From Brachionus koreanus (taxonomy: Eukaryota; Rotifera; Eurotatoria; Ploima; Brachionidae): a stretch of 64,000 nt of DNA. The DNA lies in assembly GCA_016987375.1 (NCBI GenBank), contig PJRA01000509.1, positions 1,535,158-1,599,157 of the forward strand, written 5' to 3'. Shown here piece after piece: positions 21,976 to 33,623 of the stretch; the first letter of the stretch is position 1, and each line of letters starts with the position of its first letter. The notes beneath the pieces were generated by a model, which saw only the letters and a program-made list of their open reading frames with translations, did not search any database and had not been told where the DNA came from. The translations under genes and the position numbers were made by a program.

Positions 21976-22857
21976 ATGGCAGTTGTAAAAAAAGATATTG
22001 AAGAGTATCTTAAAGAATTGTTGGATAAAAGGCAGATACCAGAAACAAATGCAAATTTCTCAGTTGGCAAGGCTGAAAAATTTAGTATAGAATCAATAAA
22101 TAATTTTGGAAAAGGTTTTATTCATAATTCAGATGTGTTTTTATCAAATGATCATTCCAAACTACGTTCTAATTGTTTAAAGCTATTAGCCAAACAGTTT
22201 TACGAACCAATAAATAAAAAATTTAACTACGACTTTTATTTTGCATCTCCGTCCAAAATTCCTATATTTAATGAATTCGGAGGAGGATATTGTCAACTGT
22301 TATCTGTTGATTTGAATCTGGGATCTACTCATGAAAAAGGACACAATGAGATTGTGGGCGAAATTGGATTCGTAAACGAGAATATTGGACTCTTACTAGC
22401 CAAATCAGTTGCCCTATTGAATCAATTCACAAATATTTCATATTCATTCGGTCTCAAAATTGAATTTGACAAGACAGATTTTAGTGCCATATTTTTCTTA
22501 CTTGAGCGCTCAACTAAGCCAAATAGTGAAAAAATTTCAAATTTACAAAATAGTGTTCGTAATAACCAAGAAAAGATTGATGAAAAAAGTTATTCTGTAT
22601 ATTTAGATGAGCTTATTGATTGTTTATATAATGAAAGAATGTCTCGATTCAATGTAAATTTAGTTTATTTACGCTCAATAAATCAAGATAACTTGGAAGT
22701 ACCATTGTCTTTTGATTTGAAAATATGTGATTTTGAGAAAGAAAAAACTGAAAATGTTACAATCACAATCGAAAAAGAAGTTTTAAGAAGTATTTTCAAT
22801 TTGTGGAAAGATCATTTTTTATCTATTAAAATTCAAAATATCACTAATGAACAGTAA
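21976..22857 (+). CDS. Unrecognised single-exon protein, 293 residues
   Basis: One uninterrupted reading frame, far longer than chance for this base composition, with balanced residue use. The N-terminus is lysine-rich and helical (VKKDIEEYLKELLDKRQ). The middle contains a Gly-rich segment, FNEFGGGYCQLLSVDLNLGS, and the C-terminal third is mixed (DLKICDFEKEKTENVTITIE). No signal peptide, membrane helix or catalytic motif is evident. I do not recognise a family. A nine-codon upstream ORF beginning at 21944 stops just before the start and could lower translation of the main frame. It could also be an in-frame remnant of a domesticated mobile-element protein, but nothing in the sequence shows this. 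Confidence 0.65.
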   Translation: MAVVKKDIEEYLKELLDKRQIPETNANFSVGKAEKFSIESINNFGKGFIHNSDVFLSNDHSKLRSNCLKLLAKQFYEPINKKFNYDFYFASPSKIPIFNEFGGGYCQLLSVDLNLGSTHEKGHNEIVGEIGFVNENIGLLLAKSVALLNQFTNISYSFGLKIEFDKTDFSAIFFLLERSTKPNSEKISNLQNSVRNNQEKIDEKSYSVYLDELIDCLYNERMSRFNVNLVYLRSINQDNLEVPLSFDLKICDFEKEKTENVTITIEKEVLRSIFNLWKDHFLSIKIQNITNEQ

Positions 22858-23322
22858 AACATAAAATTAGAATTAATAAATTTTTTGAACACTTATTTTT
22901 GAAAAAATAAAAATTTTGAAGTAATTTATCTTAAAAATTTCTTTTAAATAAAAAAATTCTCATGATCTATTAAGTTTTATGAATAATAAAAAAAAGTGAA
23001 TATTTCTATAAATCTAATTGTTGAAACATTGACGACGACTATTTTCATATATAATATTATAACGGGTGTTAAAAAAAGAATTTTCATAAGTTTATTAAAG
23101 TAAAAAATATGTTCCCATTCGGAACACCTTTATCCAAAAATTATAGTTAGTATATATGTTAAATAGTTTATTTTTAGAGCAAAAAAAATTGATTTATATT
23201 AGTCCTTTGATCATTTTTTAATAAATTTTTGATAAAAAGCTATCAAAAAAAACACTTAAATTTTATTTTTTGAATTTCTTCAAAAAAGTTAGGTCCAAAT
23301 ATTTTCAAATTTTATACTTACA
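22858..23322. other. Intergenic, AT-rich
   Basis: No gene seen. A short imperfect inverted repeat (GGGTGTT at about 23065, GGAACACC at about 23120) is present but may be chance. Confidence 0.4.
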
Positions 23323-23546
23323 TTAACACTAGATAGCCCGGCTGATTTTTCATTAAAATTTCAAATAAAGTTATCAAGATAAATTAAAAATTTTCATTGA
23401 AAATTTATTCATTTTCTTAAAATTACAATCAAGATTTTTAGATAATAAAAACAATTTTTTGAAAAATTTTATTTATATGTGGTAAAAATCAAGTTTCAAT
23501 TTTTCAAAAAGGGGTCTAAAAAACCCCTCGGGCGCTCGAGTGTTAA
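23323..23546. mobile_element. piggyBac-like MITE, copy 2
   Basis: A 224-bp element bounded by intact TTAA on both sides (23323-23326 and 23543-23546). Left terminus is CACTAGATAGCCCGGC. The right terminus, inverted, is CACTCGAGCGCCCGAG. A small hairpin (GGGGTCTAAAAAACCCC) sits just inside the right end. There is no ORF. Its internal AAGTTTCAATTTTT stretch is shared with copy 3. Confidence 0.75.
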
Positions 23547-23982
23547 GCAGACGCCTCTCAGAATGCTTTTTGTTTCTAGCTCTTCTTCTATCGCTAATTT
23601 GTCTTTCTCTAGTGTCCAATGCAACGCATAGTTCTTTTGGACGTAATTAAATATGGTCTAGAAAGCCGTAATGCAAGGTTTCGTTCGAATTCTCAATTGT
23701 ATTTTAGATTTTTAACTTATATCAGCTTTCAAATATATCACCTAGTCAAATCTACTATTGAGTAATATTCTTTAGTTCTTTAGCTAACTTTTAAAGGGTC
23801 TGCAATATCATAGAGTTAATCGGATCCTGAGATATTGGACTTCAAGTACAACATACTTTAAAAAAGGTCTAATTTTGCCTGTTATTTTCCAAATGAATGG
23901 AATTTTCAAAAATTATGAAACAGAGATAATTATTGTCTATTTTAATTCTATGAAATATGTTTTCTTATATTCCGGCATTTTA

Positions 23983-24029
23983 GGGGGCTGAAAAGAAGGC
24001 TTTTGTCGTTTGGATAAGTCCCGGGAAAT
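23983..24029 (+). repeat. Dispersed 47-bp repeat, copy B
   Basis: GGGGCTGAAAAGAAGGCTTT followed by TGTCGTTTGGATAAGTCCCG, matching 1125-1171 in opposite orientation. Substitutions are not at third-codon positions, so the conservation does not look protein-coding. Confidence 0.7.
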
Positions 24030-24372
24030 CCAAACAATAATTATTATTCCGAATTAAATTAAAAAATGTCCTTTGTATATAAATTTTTGATATGAAATAT
24101 ACAAGTGAATCAAAAGAATTTAAAAAATAAAATCATTTAATATTGAAAAATTTTATCAATTTAAGTTTAAAAATAGGAAATTTAGATTTATATTTTCAAT
24201 TTGAATCATAATTTTTTGAATCTTTGACCTAGAATTTTAAATGTGATATTTAGTTGTCAACTTAGGCTTTGTAATTTTATAAATTAATTTGAAAAGTTTG
24301 CTTTTTGATAATTAGTGAAAATTATATTGTTTAAATATTTGAGTTTAAAATATCATGTTACAAGCGGCTCGA

Positions 24373-24489
24373 GGTTATTCAGTGATATATGGCCAACAAA
24401 TGCTTTTCGATTAATCTCGAAATCTACAAATAGGTAACGCAGTTTTTCATGTGAAAATCGAAAACGAATATAACAGGTCACTGATAACC
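24373..24489. repeat. Imperfect terminal-inverted-repeat element, 117 bp
   Basis: The left end is GGTTATTCAGTGATATATGG. The right end, inverted, begins GGTTATCAGTGA. A second matched block (CTTTTCGATT versus GTTTTCGATT) lies further in. It may be a MITE or a foldback sequence. No target-site duplication was identified. Confidence 0.45.
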
Positions 24490-25951
24490 AACTAATCACG
24501 TACAACTAATGAAAATGAAAACAAACACTCTCAAATATTAGCTTGATAGACCATCGAACATTTTAATTGGAGCTATGAAAAAAATATCAATTCAAAAATC
24601 TGGGTTAGTTTTGTTTGTTTTGCTATTGAAATAATGATAGGATATTTTTTGCTCAAGTTTTTAAAGTCTCAAATTATCGTTGTTAGTTTTTAATTTAAAA
24701 TTTATTCAACGCTTAAAATAATGACATTTGAAGATTTCAAACTTAAAGCGTTTTAGTTTTATTTTGAATTAAATTCATTTTAGATAGCGTAAACAAATTG
24801 ATTATTTGCTAAGAACTCAAATTAGAACTAACAAAAGGTTATTTGTATCATCACGTTTTTCTAATTCAAATGCTTTGGATAAAATTAAACTGAGCTAAGT
24901 TTAAAAAACGATTAAATTCGTTTTATAATTTAAAATGAATGAAATTTTCCAAAAGTAGAACACTAATTAATTTTAATTATGCAGTATTTAGAAAAATCCC
25001 GTTCATAATAAATTTTAAGCTTCTGATTAACTTTTTTTTGTCTTAATCTATTTTTGATTTAATAGTAAATAATTTTCTTATTTCAATCTTGAAAACATAA
25101 CGATTAGTAATCAAACTAAGAAAAAAATTCAATTTTTCGGTTTAATTAATTTTTAGGAAACAAAAAAAAATCTCGAAAAAAATTTAATTTTAAATTCAAA
25201 GTAATTTAAATCATATTTTAGTAAAAACTAAAAGATTTTTAACTGATTTAACTTTATTTGTAATGATTTAATTCTAAGTTATTCTTGAATAATTCAAATT
25301 TTTAGAAATTATTTTTTCTGCTAATCAATAATAAAAATGATAATGAAAAGCTACACCAGGTTGACTGTAAAGCAAGAATTCGCATTCTATGGTAGCAATT
25401 ATGATGCATTGATACAGTTTTGCTTTATTTTACTAGATTTAAGTGCTTGAGAATTCCTGAATGGACCAACTTTTTGTCAGATTATTCCAATTGTCAGCAA
25501 CTCTTTTCTGTAGTCATTTTTTCTAATTTTCTTTCTAATTTATAAAATAAATAATAGTCAGTTTAAGTTCTAATTAACAAAAAAATTTTGTTATTTATTT
25601 TAAATAAAATTGAAATTTTTAATTTCAAGTCAATTTTGAAAAAAAATTTCTTTTTAATTTTGTTTGTAACAAAAATAAATAAATTTTTCTTGTAATTTTT
25701 AAAAAATTATTCCCTCGAATAGTAACAAATAAGACTAAATTAGAATATTTGACAACTAAATTTAAAGTTGAAAATTATAGTTATTTATTTCTTCAAAATC
25801 ATTAAAATTCTTTCTATTTTAATGCATTTTTATTTATCGCTTGGATAACATCAAAATTTTGTTGATTCGATTTTATTAACAATTCAATATGGATTGATAA
25901 TTAATTTCTTAGGTCGGTTAAGATTTTAGCAGCTCATCAAACTAATTCCAT

Positions 25952-26177
25952 TTTACACTAGAAAGACCGACAGATTATTAATTACATATTTAAAATTTTT
26001 TTTTATGGAGCAAATTAAATATTTTTTCTGAAAATTAACTAAAATTCTTTTAGAATTAAAAACAAAATGATTTATTTTTTAAAAGCTATCTTATAAAATT
26101 TTATTTTTGTCAAAAAATATTTAAGTTTCAATTCTTTAAAAATGGATCTATAAAACTCTCGGGTTTTCTAGTATTAA
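25952..26177. mobile_element. piggyBac-like MITE, copy 3
   Basis: A 226-bp element. Left end is TTTA (decayed TTAA) then CACTAGAAAGACCGAC. The right end, inverted, is TTAA then TACTAGAAAACCCGAG. It shares ends and the internal AAGTTTCAAT stretch with copy 2. It is non-coding. Confidence 0.65.
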
Positions 26178-27081
26178 TTTAAAATATCTTTTTATTTTTT
26201 TATAGTTTCTAGCAGTGATGTTAATAAAAATGCCATTATTAATCTCAAATCTCAAATTTCTAAATTATCAAACTTATTTAATCTAAAGAAAATTTTTAAA
26301 AATAAAATTTTTTTTAAGCTCTCAATTTTTTCTGGTATAAATAAGGAATGAAAAAATATTAGAAAATTTTCTATCAAAAAACAGTTTTAGAATATTTCAC
26401 TGTGTAAATTCAAATGTTAACAAAAGCTAAAAATGAAATTTAAAAATTAGTTAATAATTTATTTGAATTTTAGCTAAAATAAAAGCATAAATCATTTTAA
26501 TCAGCATTAGTTTTCCAGTTTCTTTAAAAGATTACAAATTATCCATTTTTTTTTTCTAATCAAATCGCTTCCAATAAGTAAATACAAAAGAAAAAAAATC
26601 AAGAAAAAAATAATATTGACTTAAATTAAGACAAAGACTACATTTTTATGTTCATACTTAGTCTAAAATTGCAAATGCAAACTAAATAAAAAAAAACACA
26701 TATAATTCAACTATCTTATATTAAGTCTAGCTCGATAAGCGATTCATAAAAAATTTAAATATGCTTTCCCCTCAAAAAAAGAAAAATAAATAGTCTAAAT
26801 TGTTTGCGTGTTGCAATCTATGTCCTTGACTTGCTAGCTATATAAAGAAAAAACTACACGTAGTTAAATTTTCGACAATATATAAAAAATTTAAGAGTTT
26901 TATTAGGTTGTTTTTTAGTGAGCAAATTTACCTTTTTTTTTTTTATTATTTTTTTTCTAACACATCATCACGTTTTTTAGATTTGAAGTTAAAATTCAAA
27001 CAAGGTTAATAGCCAAAACTGAATTTCTAGAAAAAAAAATAACTGGACCGAGTTTGTTTTACGGAACCTTTAGCATTGAAA
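26178..27081. other. Intergenic, vigilin upstream region
   Basis: A/T-rich, no gene. It should hold the vigilin promoter and leader. A TATA-like TATATAAAG is present at 26839-26847. Confidence 0.45.
26839..26847 (+). promoter_or_regulatory. Possible TATA box for vigilin
   Basis: TATATAAAG, 235 nt before the vigilin ATG, in a short stretch of mixed composition. In sequence this AT-rich, a TATA match alone is weak evidence. Confidence 0.25.
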
Positions 27082-30000
27082 ATGAGCGTCGAAATAGAAA
27101 ACTATAAAGTAGATGAAGTGAACAATTATGACACTGTTTTTCCATCGCTTCCGAGCAATGGTGTGGCCTTCAACACGAACTCCGTGTGGAATAGCCAGTC
27201 ATCATTGTCGATCAAGCGTCATTTCAATGTGACACAAACAATTCACGTGCCTTACGAAGAGCGAAAGCACAAGGATCAAAAGTCTTTTGGCTTCGATGCT
27301 AACAAAAAATGTGAAGAAATTGCTGGTAAATTTGGTGTAAAAGTGGAAATTTGCGGTTCCAAGGATCAATCGTTGAACGTGGTCATCTCTGGTCCAGAGC
27401 AAAAGGTCACCGATGCTAAAAAAGCCATAGTTGCTGAATTGCAAACCGAAAGAGACCACAAGATCAAGGTGCCCAAAGATCAGCACAAGTTCTTAATTGG
27501 AAAAAATGGTTCTGTTTTAACTAAGCTTCAGGAAAAGACAAGCACTAAAATCCAAATACCCAAATCGGACTCCAACTCGGACTTGATCACCATTACGGGC
27601 CCAAAAGAAGGAATTCAGCATGCTATCATTGAAATACAGCTTATATGTGAAGAGCAGTCAAAATCCGGTTTTGAAAGACTTCATATACCAAAGCTTTACC
27701 ACCCATGGATCAGAGGCTTTAACAACGAAATTGCCAATGAAATATCCAATCGAACTGGTGCTAAAATAAACATTCCTCCACCTCAAGTAGACAAAGACGA
27801 GATAGCTGTATCTGGCGACAGAGAAAAAGTGGATGCGGCCGTGGCCGAAATAAATCGAATTTATGCTCAAAAGTCTAAACAAAATGTGACCAAATTAGCA
27901 ATTCAAATCACAAAGTCACAACATAAGCTCATTATCGGAAAGAATGGTTCGACTGTTCATGAAATATTTAAAGACCATGATGTGTATGTTCAAGTTCCTA
28001 AATTGGATTCAGACAGTGAGACTATTTATTTGTATGGAGAAGAGGCCAAACTAGGTGCTGCCCTAACTCAAGTTATAGCCAAATCAAATTCGGTCACCAC
28101 TGTTAAAATAGATGTTCCGTCCTGGTTGCATAGACACTTGATTGGCGAAAAGGGCTCAAACATATCCAAAATAACTGCCGATTATCCCAACACCCATGTT
28201 AACTTCGAGCGAGATGACAAGATAACTTTGGAAGGTCCACCAGATGAAGTCGAAAAGGTAAAAGAAACATTGGGAAACATAACTATTGGTTTGAAGAAAA
28301 TATTGCTCTGCGAAGATCTCGTTGTGGATCCTAAGTTCTATTCTCAATTAATTGGTTCCAAGAAAAATGAGAATCTAGTGGCAAGATTGAATAAAGAATG
28401 TGATGTTGTTGTACGTTTGCCGCCTGAGAATTCCAATTCAAATATTGTGCGCATCGAAGGATCTCCTGAAAATGTGCTCAAGGCCAAAAAAGAACTTCAG
28501 GATCTTGTTGCTCGAATGGAAAATGAAAGGGCCAAGGATATCATCATCGAACAGAAATATCATTCCAATTTAATTGGAAAAAGTGGCAAAAATTTAAATG
28601 AAATCCGAGCCAAATTTAATGATGTTCAAATAAATATTCCTTCTCAGCAAGAAAAATCTGATATCATTACAATTAGAGGTAAGAAAATTTTTTCAATTTA
28701 TTTTTTTTTCTCTAAAAAATTATTTTCTGATATTATTAAAAAGGGAGTCATTTGGATTATTTAACTATTTATATGACTTTTTTTCTTTTGACTAAATTGG
28801 AAAAATTTAATTAGTCCAAATATTGATATTTAACTTGAGTGAAATTTTCAACAAGCAAAGAAATGGGGCATAATTAAAAAAAAATTTTTCAAAAATTTTT
28901 ATAAACCAGAGAATTTTCAAAAAAATAAGAAAAATTTTTTCCAAGTCAAATTACCAAATTAATGATATTTAATGATAAAATTCTTTTTTCATAATTTATG
29001 ACTTTTTAGTTTTTTCATTTCGAATTTCCTTTCATCGTCAGACAACATTAATAAAACTTAACATTCAATAGGATTTTATTTTTGCCAATTACTTTGCAAA
29101 AAAGTCTAATGTCGCCGAGTTTAAATTTCTTGTGAAGCCTATGAATTATAGTTTATATACTTTATTTCTTATTTTTTTAATTGAATCTTAAAATAATAAT
29201 AAAAATAATTATAAATTCAATCTGTAATAAACTTCTATAAGAAAATAATAATTAAAAGATGAATTTAGCATAAAATTTGATGATATTTGATGGTTATTTT
29301 TTCTTTTAAAGGTAACAAAAATGACGTTGAAAAATGCTTTAAACATTTACAGCAGATGATCAAGGAAATGCAGGAAAACAATTATCAAGAAGAGGTGCAA
29401 ATAGTCAAAGAATTCCATAGAATGATAATTGGAAAGCATGGAGCTTTTATAAGAAAAGTTCGTGACGATACTCATACACGTATCGAGGTCCCTGCGGAAA
29501 ATTCTGATTCAAATACAATTTTGTTGACAGGCAAAAGAGACAATGTACAGAAAGCTCGTCGACTAATTGAAGACAAAGTCAAAGAACTGATAACTATCAA
29601 AGAAGATTTTGTTGAAATACCACACCAATTTCACTCCGCATTGATTGGCAAAGGAGGTGGTATAATAAAGCAAATTCGTCAAGATTGCGGTGGTGTAATT
29701 ATAAACTTTCCGCCTGAATCAGCTCCAAGTGACAAAATCACACTAAGAGGTCCTGTTGAAGAACTTAAAAAGGCAAAACAGGAATTACTAAAACTTGCTG
29801 AGGAAAAAAATGATCTTTCCTATTCGGAAGAAATTCCCGCAAAATCTGAATATCACCGATTTTTGGTGGGTAAAAATGGCTCTAGAGCAAATTATTATAG
29901 AGAAACATATAATGTTAGAATTGTTTTCCCTGATGCACAAAATGTAGAAGCAAGTGACTTAATAACCATTGTGGGTAAAAAAGAAAATGTTCAAAAAGCT

Positions 30001-31335
30001 CGTGTAGAGTTAGAAAAAGAAATAAAAGCACTAGAAGAAGAGGTTAATCAAGAGATAAATGTGGATCCCAAATGGCACAAATATTTTTTTGTCAAGAAAG
30101 GCGAACTTAGAAAAAAAATAAGTGATGAAAATTGTAATGTTAGAATCAATTTTCCACAGGATAAATTGTCTTCCCAAGTAACAGTAAAAGGACCACGCGA
30201 TGCTGTTGCATCTGCCATCAAACAAATTCAAGAATTTGTAAATGAAATGGAAAATCAAGTAACAATCGAAGTAAACATTGAAAGAAAACATCATCCTGCA
30301 ATTATTGGTCAAAAAGGAGCTAATACAACTCGCATTAGCAGTGATTTTAAAGTAAACATTCAATTTCCGGCTCGTCAAAGTGAAGAAACTGAGGAACATG
30401 ATCCCAAACAAGACATTTTCACTATTACCGGTTTGAAAGAAAACTGTGAAAATGCCAAACAAGCTTTATTAGACTTAATTCCTTTAGAGGAAAACTTCAA
30501 TTTTCCAGCCAAATTTCACAAAGACTTGTTAGCTGACAAAGCTGAAGTTTTAAGAAAATTAATTAATGACTATAAAGTTCAGATAAACGTGCCTAAGAGA
30601 GAAGAGAATGCTGATCATGTTATTTTAGTAGGCACACGTGAGAATTTGGAGGAGGTCAAAGTTGCTTTGGCTGAGAAGCTTGAGGATCTTGAAGTCAAGA
30701 ATTACACAGTTGAAATTACAAATGTTAAAGGAGAAATCATTCCACAATTGAGAGGTCGGAACGGTATTGAATGCGAAAGATTGCAGAAAAAATTTCAAGT
30801 TAAAATTTATTTCGGTCAGAAGGGCGATAATGATAAGATAAAGATAATTGGTGTTCAAAAAAATGTTCAAGATTGTGAGAAATTTATAAGACAAAAAATA
30901 GAAGACGAAGAATCAAAATTAAGTCAAGAGATTGAGATTGACCAGCGAGTACATTCAAGAATAATTGGCGCACAAGGCAAAGCATTGGCCAAGTTAAGTG
31001 AAAAATACAAGGTTGAAATTAAATTTCAACGAAACTCAGAGAATGTTATCGTAAAAGGCAGAGATATGGACCAAATAGATGATGCATGTGATCATCTAAA
31101 AAATTTGGAAGAAGAATACTTGCAAGATTTGGCCGAAAGAGAACAATATATTCATCCATCAAATCGAAGCGAGAATACCAATGGTTTGGCTGACAACTCT
31201 CAAGGTTTTGTAGTAAGAGGTGCTCCATGGGAACAAGCACCAGATACGAACAACATGGAGGATTTTCCAACAATTAGTACATCTGTTATAAATGGCCAAA
31301 ATGGTCAAAAATCAATGTGGGGGTTAAAGAAATAG
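27082..31335 (+). CDS. HDLBP: Vigilin, multi-KH RNA-binding protein
   Basis: Two exons, 27082-28678 and 29312-31335, joined inside a Gly codon (ITIRG|NKND), 1,206 residues; human vigilin has 1,268. It is a tandem array of about 15 KH units that binds mRNA and tRNA on ER-associated ribosomes. GxxG loops are intact in most: IGKNGS (twice), IGEKGS, IGKSGK, IGKHGA, IGKGGG, VGKNGS, IGQKGA, GRNG and IGAQGK. Several units are degenerate (for example RGFNNE, IGSKKN, VKKGEL, LADKAE), as in other vigilins. The C-terminus ends in a Trp-rich tail (APWEQAPD, SMWGLKK). ATG 27082 was chosen because the upstream open codons contain no ATG. The single 633-nt intron lies in the seventh KH unit. Confidence 0.97.
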
Positions 31336-33159
31336 TTTTTTTCTAGTTAATTCAATTTTTAGTTATTTTTCAATCATTTATGCAATAGATTGTTTTTTTT
31401 TCTTATTCTCGGGTTTAAAACTAAAATTAAATTCAAAAATTTGATCTAATGTATTTCATAAATATTATTTGAAATATGAAGCTTTTTGTTATTTTAGACT
31501 TTTCAGTGAAAAATATCGACCTTTTAAAAATTACAAAAGAATGTTTTTATTTTCGTTTTATTTATTTTTTTTTAGAATTATTACTTAATAAACAGTTTCC
31601 AGTCACTTAATTTAGTCTAAACCTTGAATTTTTTTAAAATAAAATCAAAAGTAATCAATAGTTAAATGAAATAAATTTTATTCAATAATACATATCAGTT
31701 TAATAATGACAATATATACTAATTTTTTGAGATAATTTATCCCAATAATAAAATAAATAGTGATGTAGGTTAGCTAAAATATGGTTTTTAATTTGATCTC
31801 CCAATAAAAAAGATAAATTATATTTAATAATAATAAAAATTAAAACTAGCTCTAAATTAAAATCTATTTTCTAATTTTTACATTGAAAAAAACTGGTTTG
31901 AGATCAAGATCTAATAAAATCAAATAAAAATTTTTAGACTCAAAATTTAAAAAATTAAAAATTTGTTTAATTAATTGAATTTAGGTCAAAATTTAAAAGC
32001 TAAACCAACATCACTAAAGATAAAGTCAAAACTTATTTAAATATTAATTCATATTCATTTATTTGAAATGATAATTTCTTATTTAAGTAAAATGTTATCA
32101 TTATCAATTTTAATTTGATTTGTTAAGTTTTAAAACTTAAAAAAATATTTAGAAAATATATTTAGATAAAATATATTAATTTTAAAAATGATTGTTTCTG
32201 TAATTTAATTTTTGAATTTAATCCGCAATTTAGAAGAAAAAATTAAACTAAAGAAAAATATTTTTTGATTTAATAATTAGTAATGTGTATTTTCATTGTC
32301 TAAATAAAAAGTTTAAATTATTTTTTCGACATAATGAACTTTGTGATCAAAATTTTTTCTTACAAATTTTTAAGAAGTTTTTTAAATGAAAATGCTTTAT
32401 ATTTTTTAATAATTTAACAAAATTATTTTAAATCCAATCAAAGTGTATATACTACAGTTACCATAGATAGGATCCTACTGTTTCCTATCTTTGCAAGTCT
32501 AGCTTGCTAGCTTGTTGTAACTCATATTATTATTATTATTATATAAATCTCAATAATTACCTTATTCCCTCGATTACACAAATATTTCTTTGGCTACATA
32601 AACTTAAATTAAACAACTGTTTTTGTTAAAGCTTGGTAAAATTGTTGGATTTTTTTGATAAAAATATAGAAAAAAATTGTAAAACGGAATTGATTTTGGA
32701 AATATTAAAAATTATGGAAAATTTAGCCAAAAGTGACAATGATAAATTTAAATTGACATCATCATTAAGCATCATTGATGAAAGCATTTAATATGTTTTG
32801 ATAATATTTACTTTTTGCATGATCATTTTTTTATAATCCAATTTGGAAAACATAATGGAGCGTTTTTCTTTGTGTACAGTAATTTTTGTGCAAAATTTTA
32901 CACTTCCCAAAAATAAAGATAAAATTGTTATTATTTTGTATGGTACAAAAAAATTATTTTATCTTTTTTTTGTTCCATAATTTTTTTTAATCATAGTTCA
33001 GTAAAAATCTGAAATAACCAGAATTGTTCAAAAGTCAAAAGACTTAACAACTCAAGAGAGAAAAAAAGTCTTTTGACTTTACTTTATATTTTTTGTAAGT
33101 CAAATCAAAAAAACGTTAAAACGGATTTTTCTTGAGTTTTCCACAAGGTAAAACTTTAA
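31336..33159. other. Intergenic, 1.8 kb
   Basis: No gene recognised. It contains a short ATT microsatellite at about 32527-32545 and a perfect 15-bp hairpin at 33031-33080. Confidence 0.5.
33031..33080. repeat. Perfect 15-bp inverted repeat
   Basis: AAAGTCAAAAGACTT at 33031-33045 is the exact reverse complement of AAGTCTTTTGACTTT at 33066-33080, with a 20-nt loop. It lies 80 nt from a MITE. It could be a foldback remnant or a 3' processing structure. Confidence 0.75.
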
Positions 33160-33374
33160 TTAACACTAGAAGCACCAAGCATTTTTTCACGTTTTTTTAA
33201 TTTGAAATTATTTTATAATAAAAACTATGACAATAAACTTATTTTTAAAGAAAATTTTAAAATCTACATAAATCAAAAAAGATATATTTATTTCAAAAAT
33301 CCATTCAAAAGATACGAGGATTTAAAAAATTTTAAAACGAGTCATTTTGACTCGTTTGGCGCTTCTAGTGTTAA
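33160..33374. mobile_element. piggyBac-like MITE, copy 4 (best preserved ends)
   Basis: A 215-bp element with TTAA at both sides (33160-33163 and 33371-33374). Termini are CACTAGAAGCACCAAGC and, inverted, CACTAGAAGCGCCAAAC: 15 of 17 match. A subterminal palindrome (GAGTCATTTTGACTC) lies inside the right end. The open frame across it is a chance reading. Confidence 0.85.
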
Positions 33375-33623
33375 GAGAAAAAAATTCTATAAATTTATCG
33401 AATAATTTAATCTAATTAACTTTGACATTTAGTTTTTTAAATTAAAATTTCAACTTATATAAAAATGTAATTAATTCAAAAGTTTGTTTTAATTTCAATT
33501 TTAAATATACAAAAAATTAATTAAAAATTCTTTTTAGTTTATTATTTAATAAAAATTCAATTTATAATTTTTTAATAAATTTACAGATTAACATTTGAAT
33601 CGATTGATTTTAATCATTTTCAT
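33375..33623. other. Intergenic, 3' flank of the CEP97-like gene
   Basis: About 250 nt of A/T-rich sequence. No gene seen. Confidence 0.4.

Larger units (their letters stand above)
23547..25951. other. Gene-poor region with repeat fragments
   Basis: About 2.4 kb without a recognisable gene. It is less AT-rich at 23560-24030, which looks like old transposon sequence ending in the dispersed repeat. A foldback element lies at 24373-24489. Confidence 0.45.

Noticed and set aside
23063..23130. GGGTGTT...GGAACACC inverted repeat
   Set aside because: Arms of 6-7 bp are too short to separate from chance, and no duplication flanks them.
33202..33405. 67-residue open frame
   Set aside because: It lies across MITE copy 4 and its right terminal repeat; chance reading.
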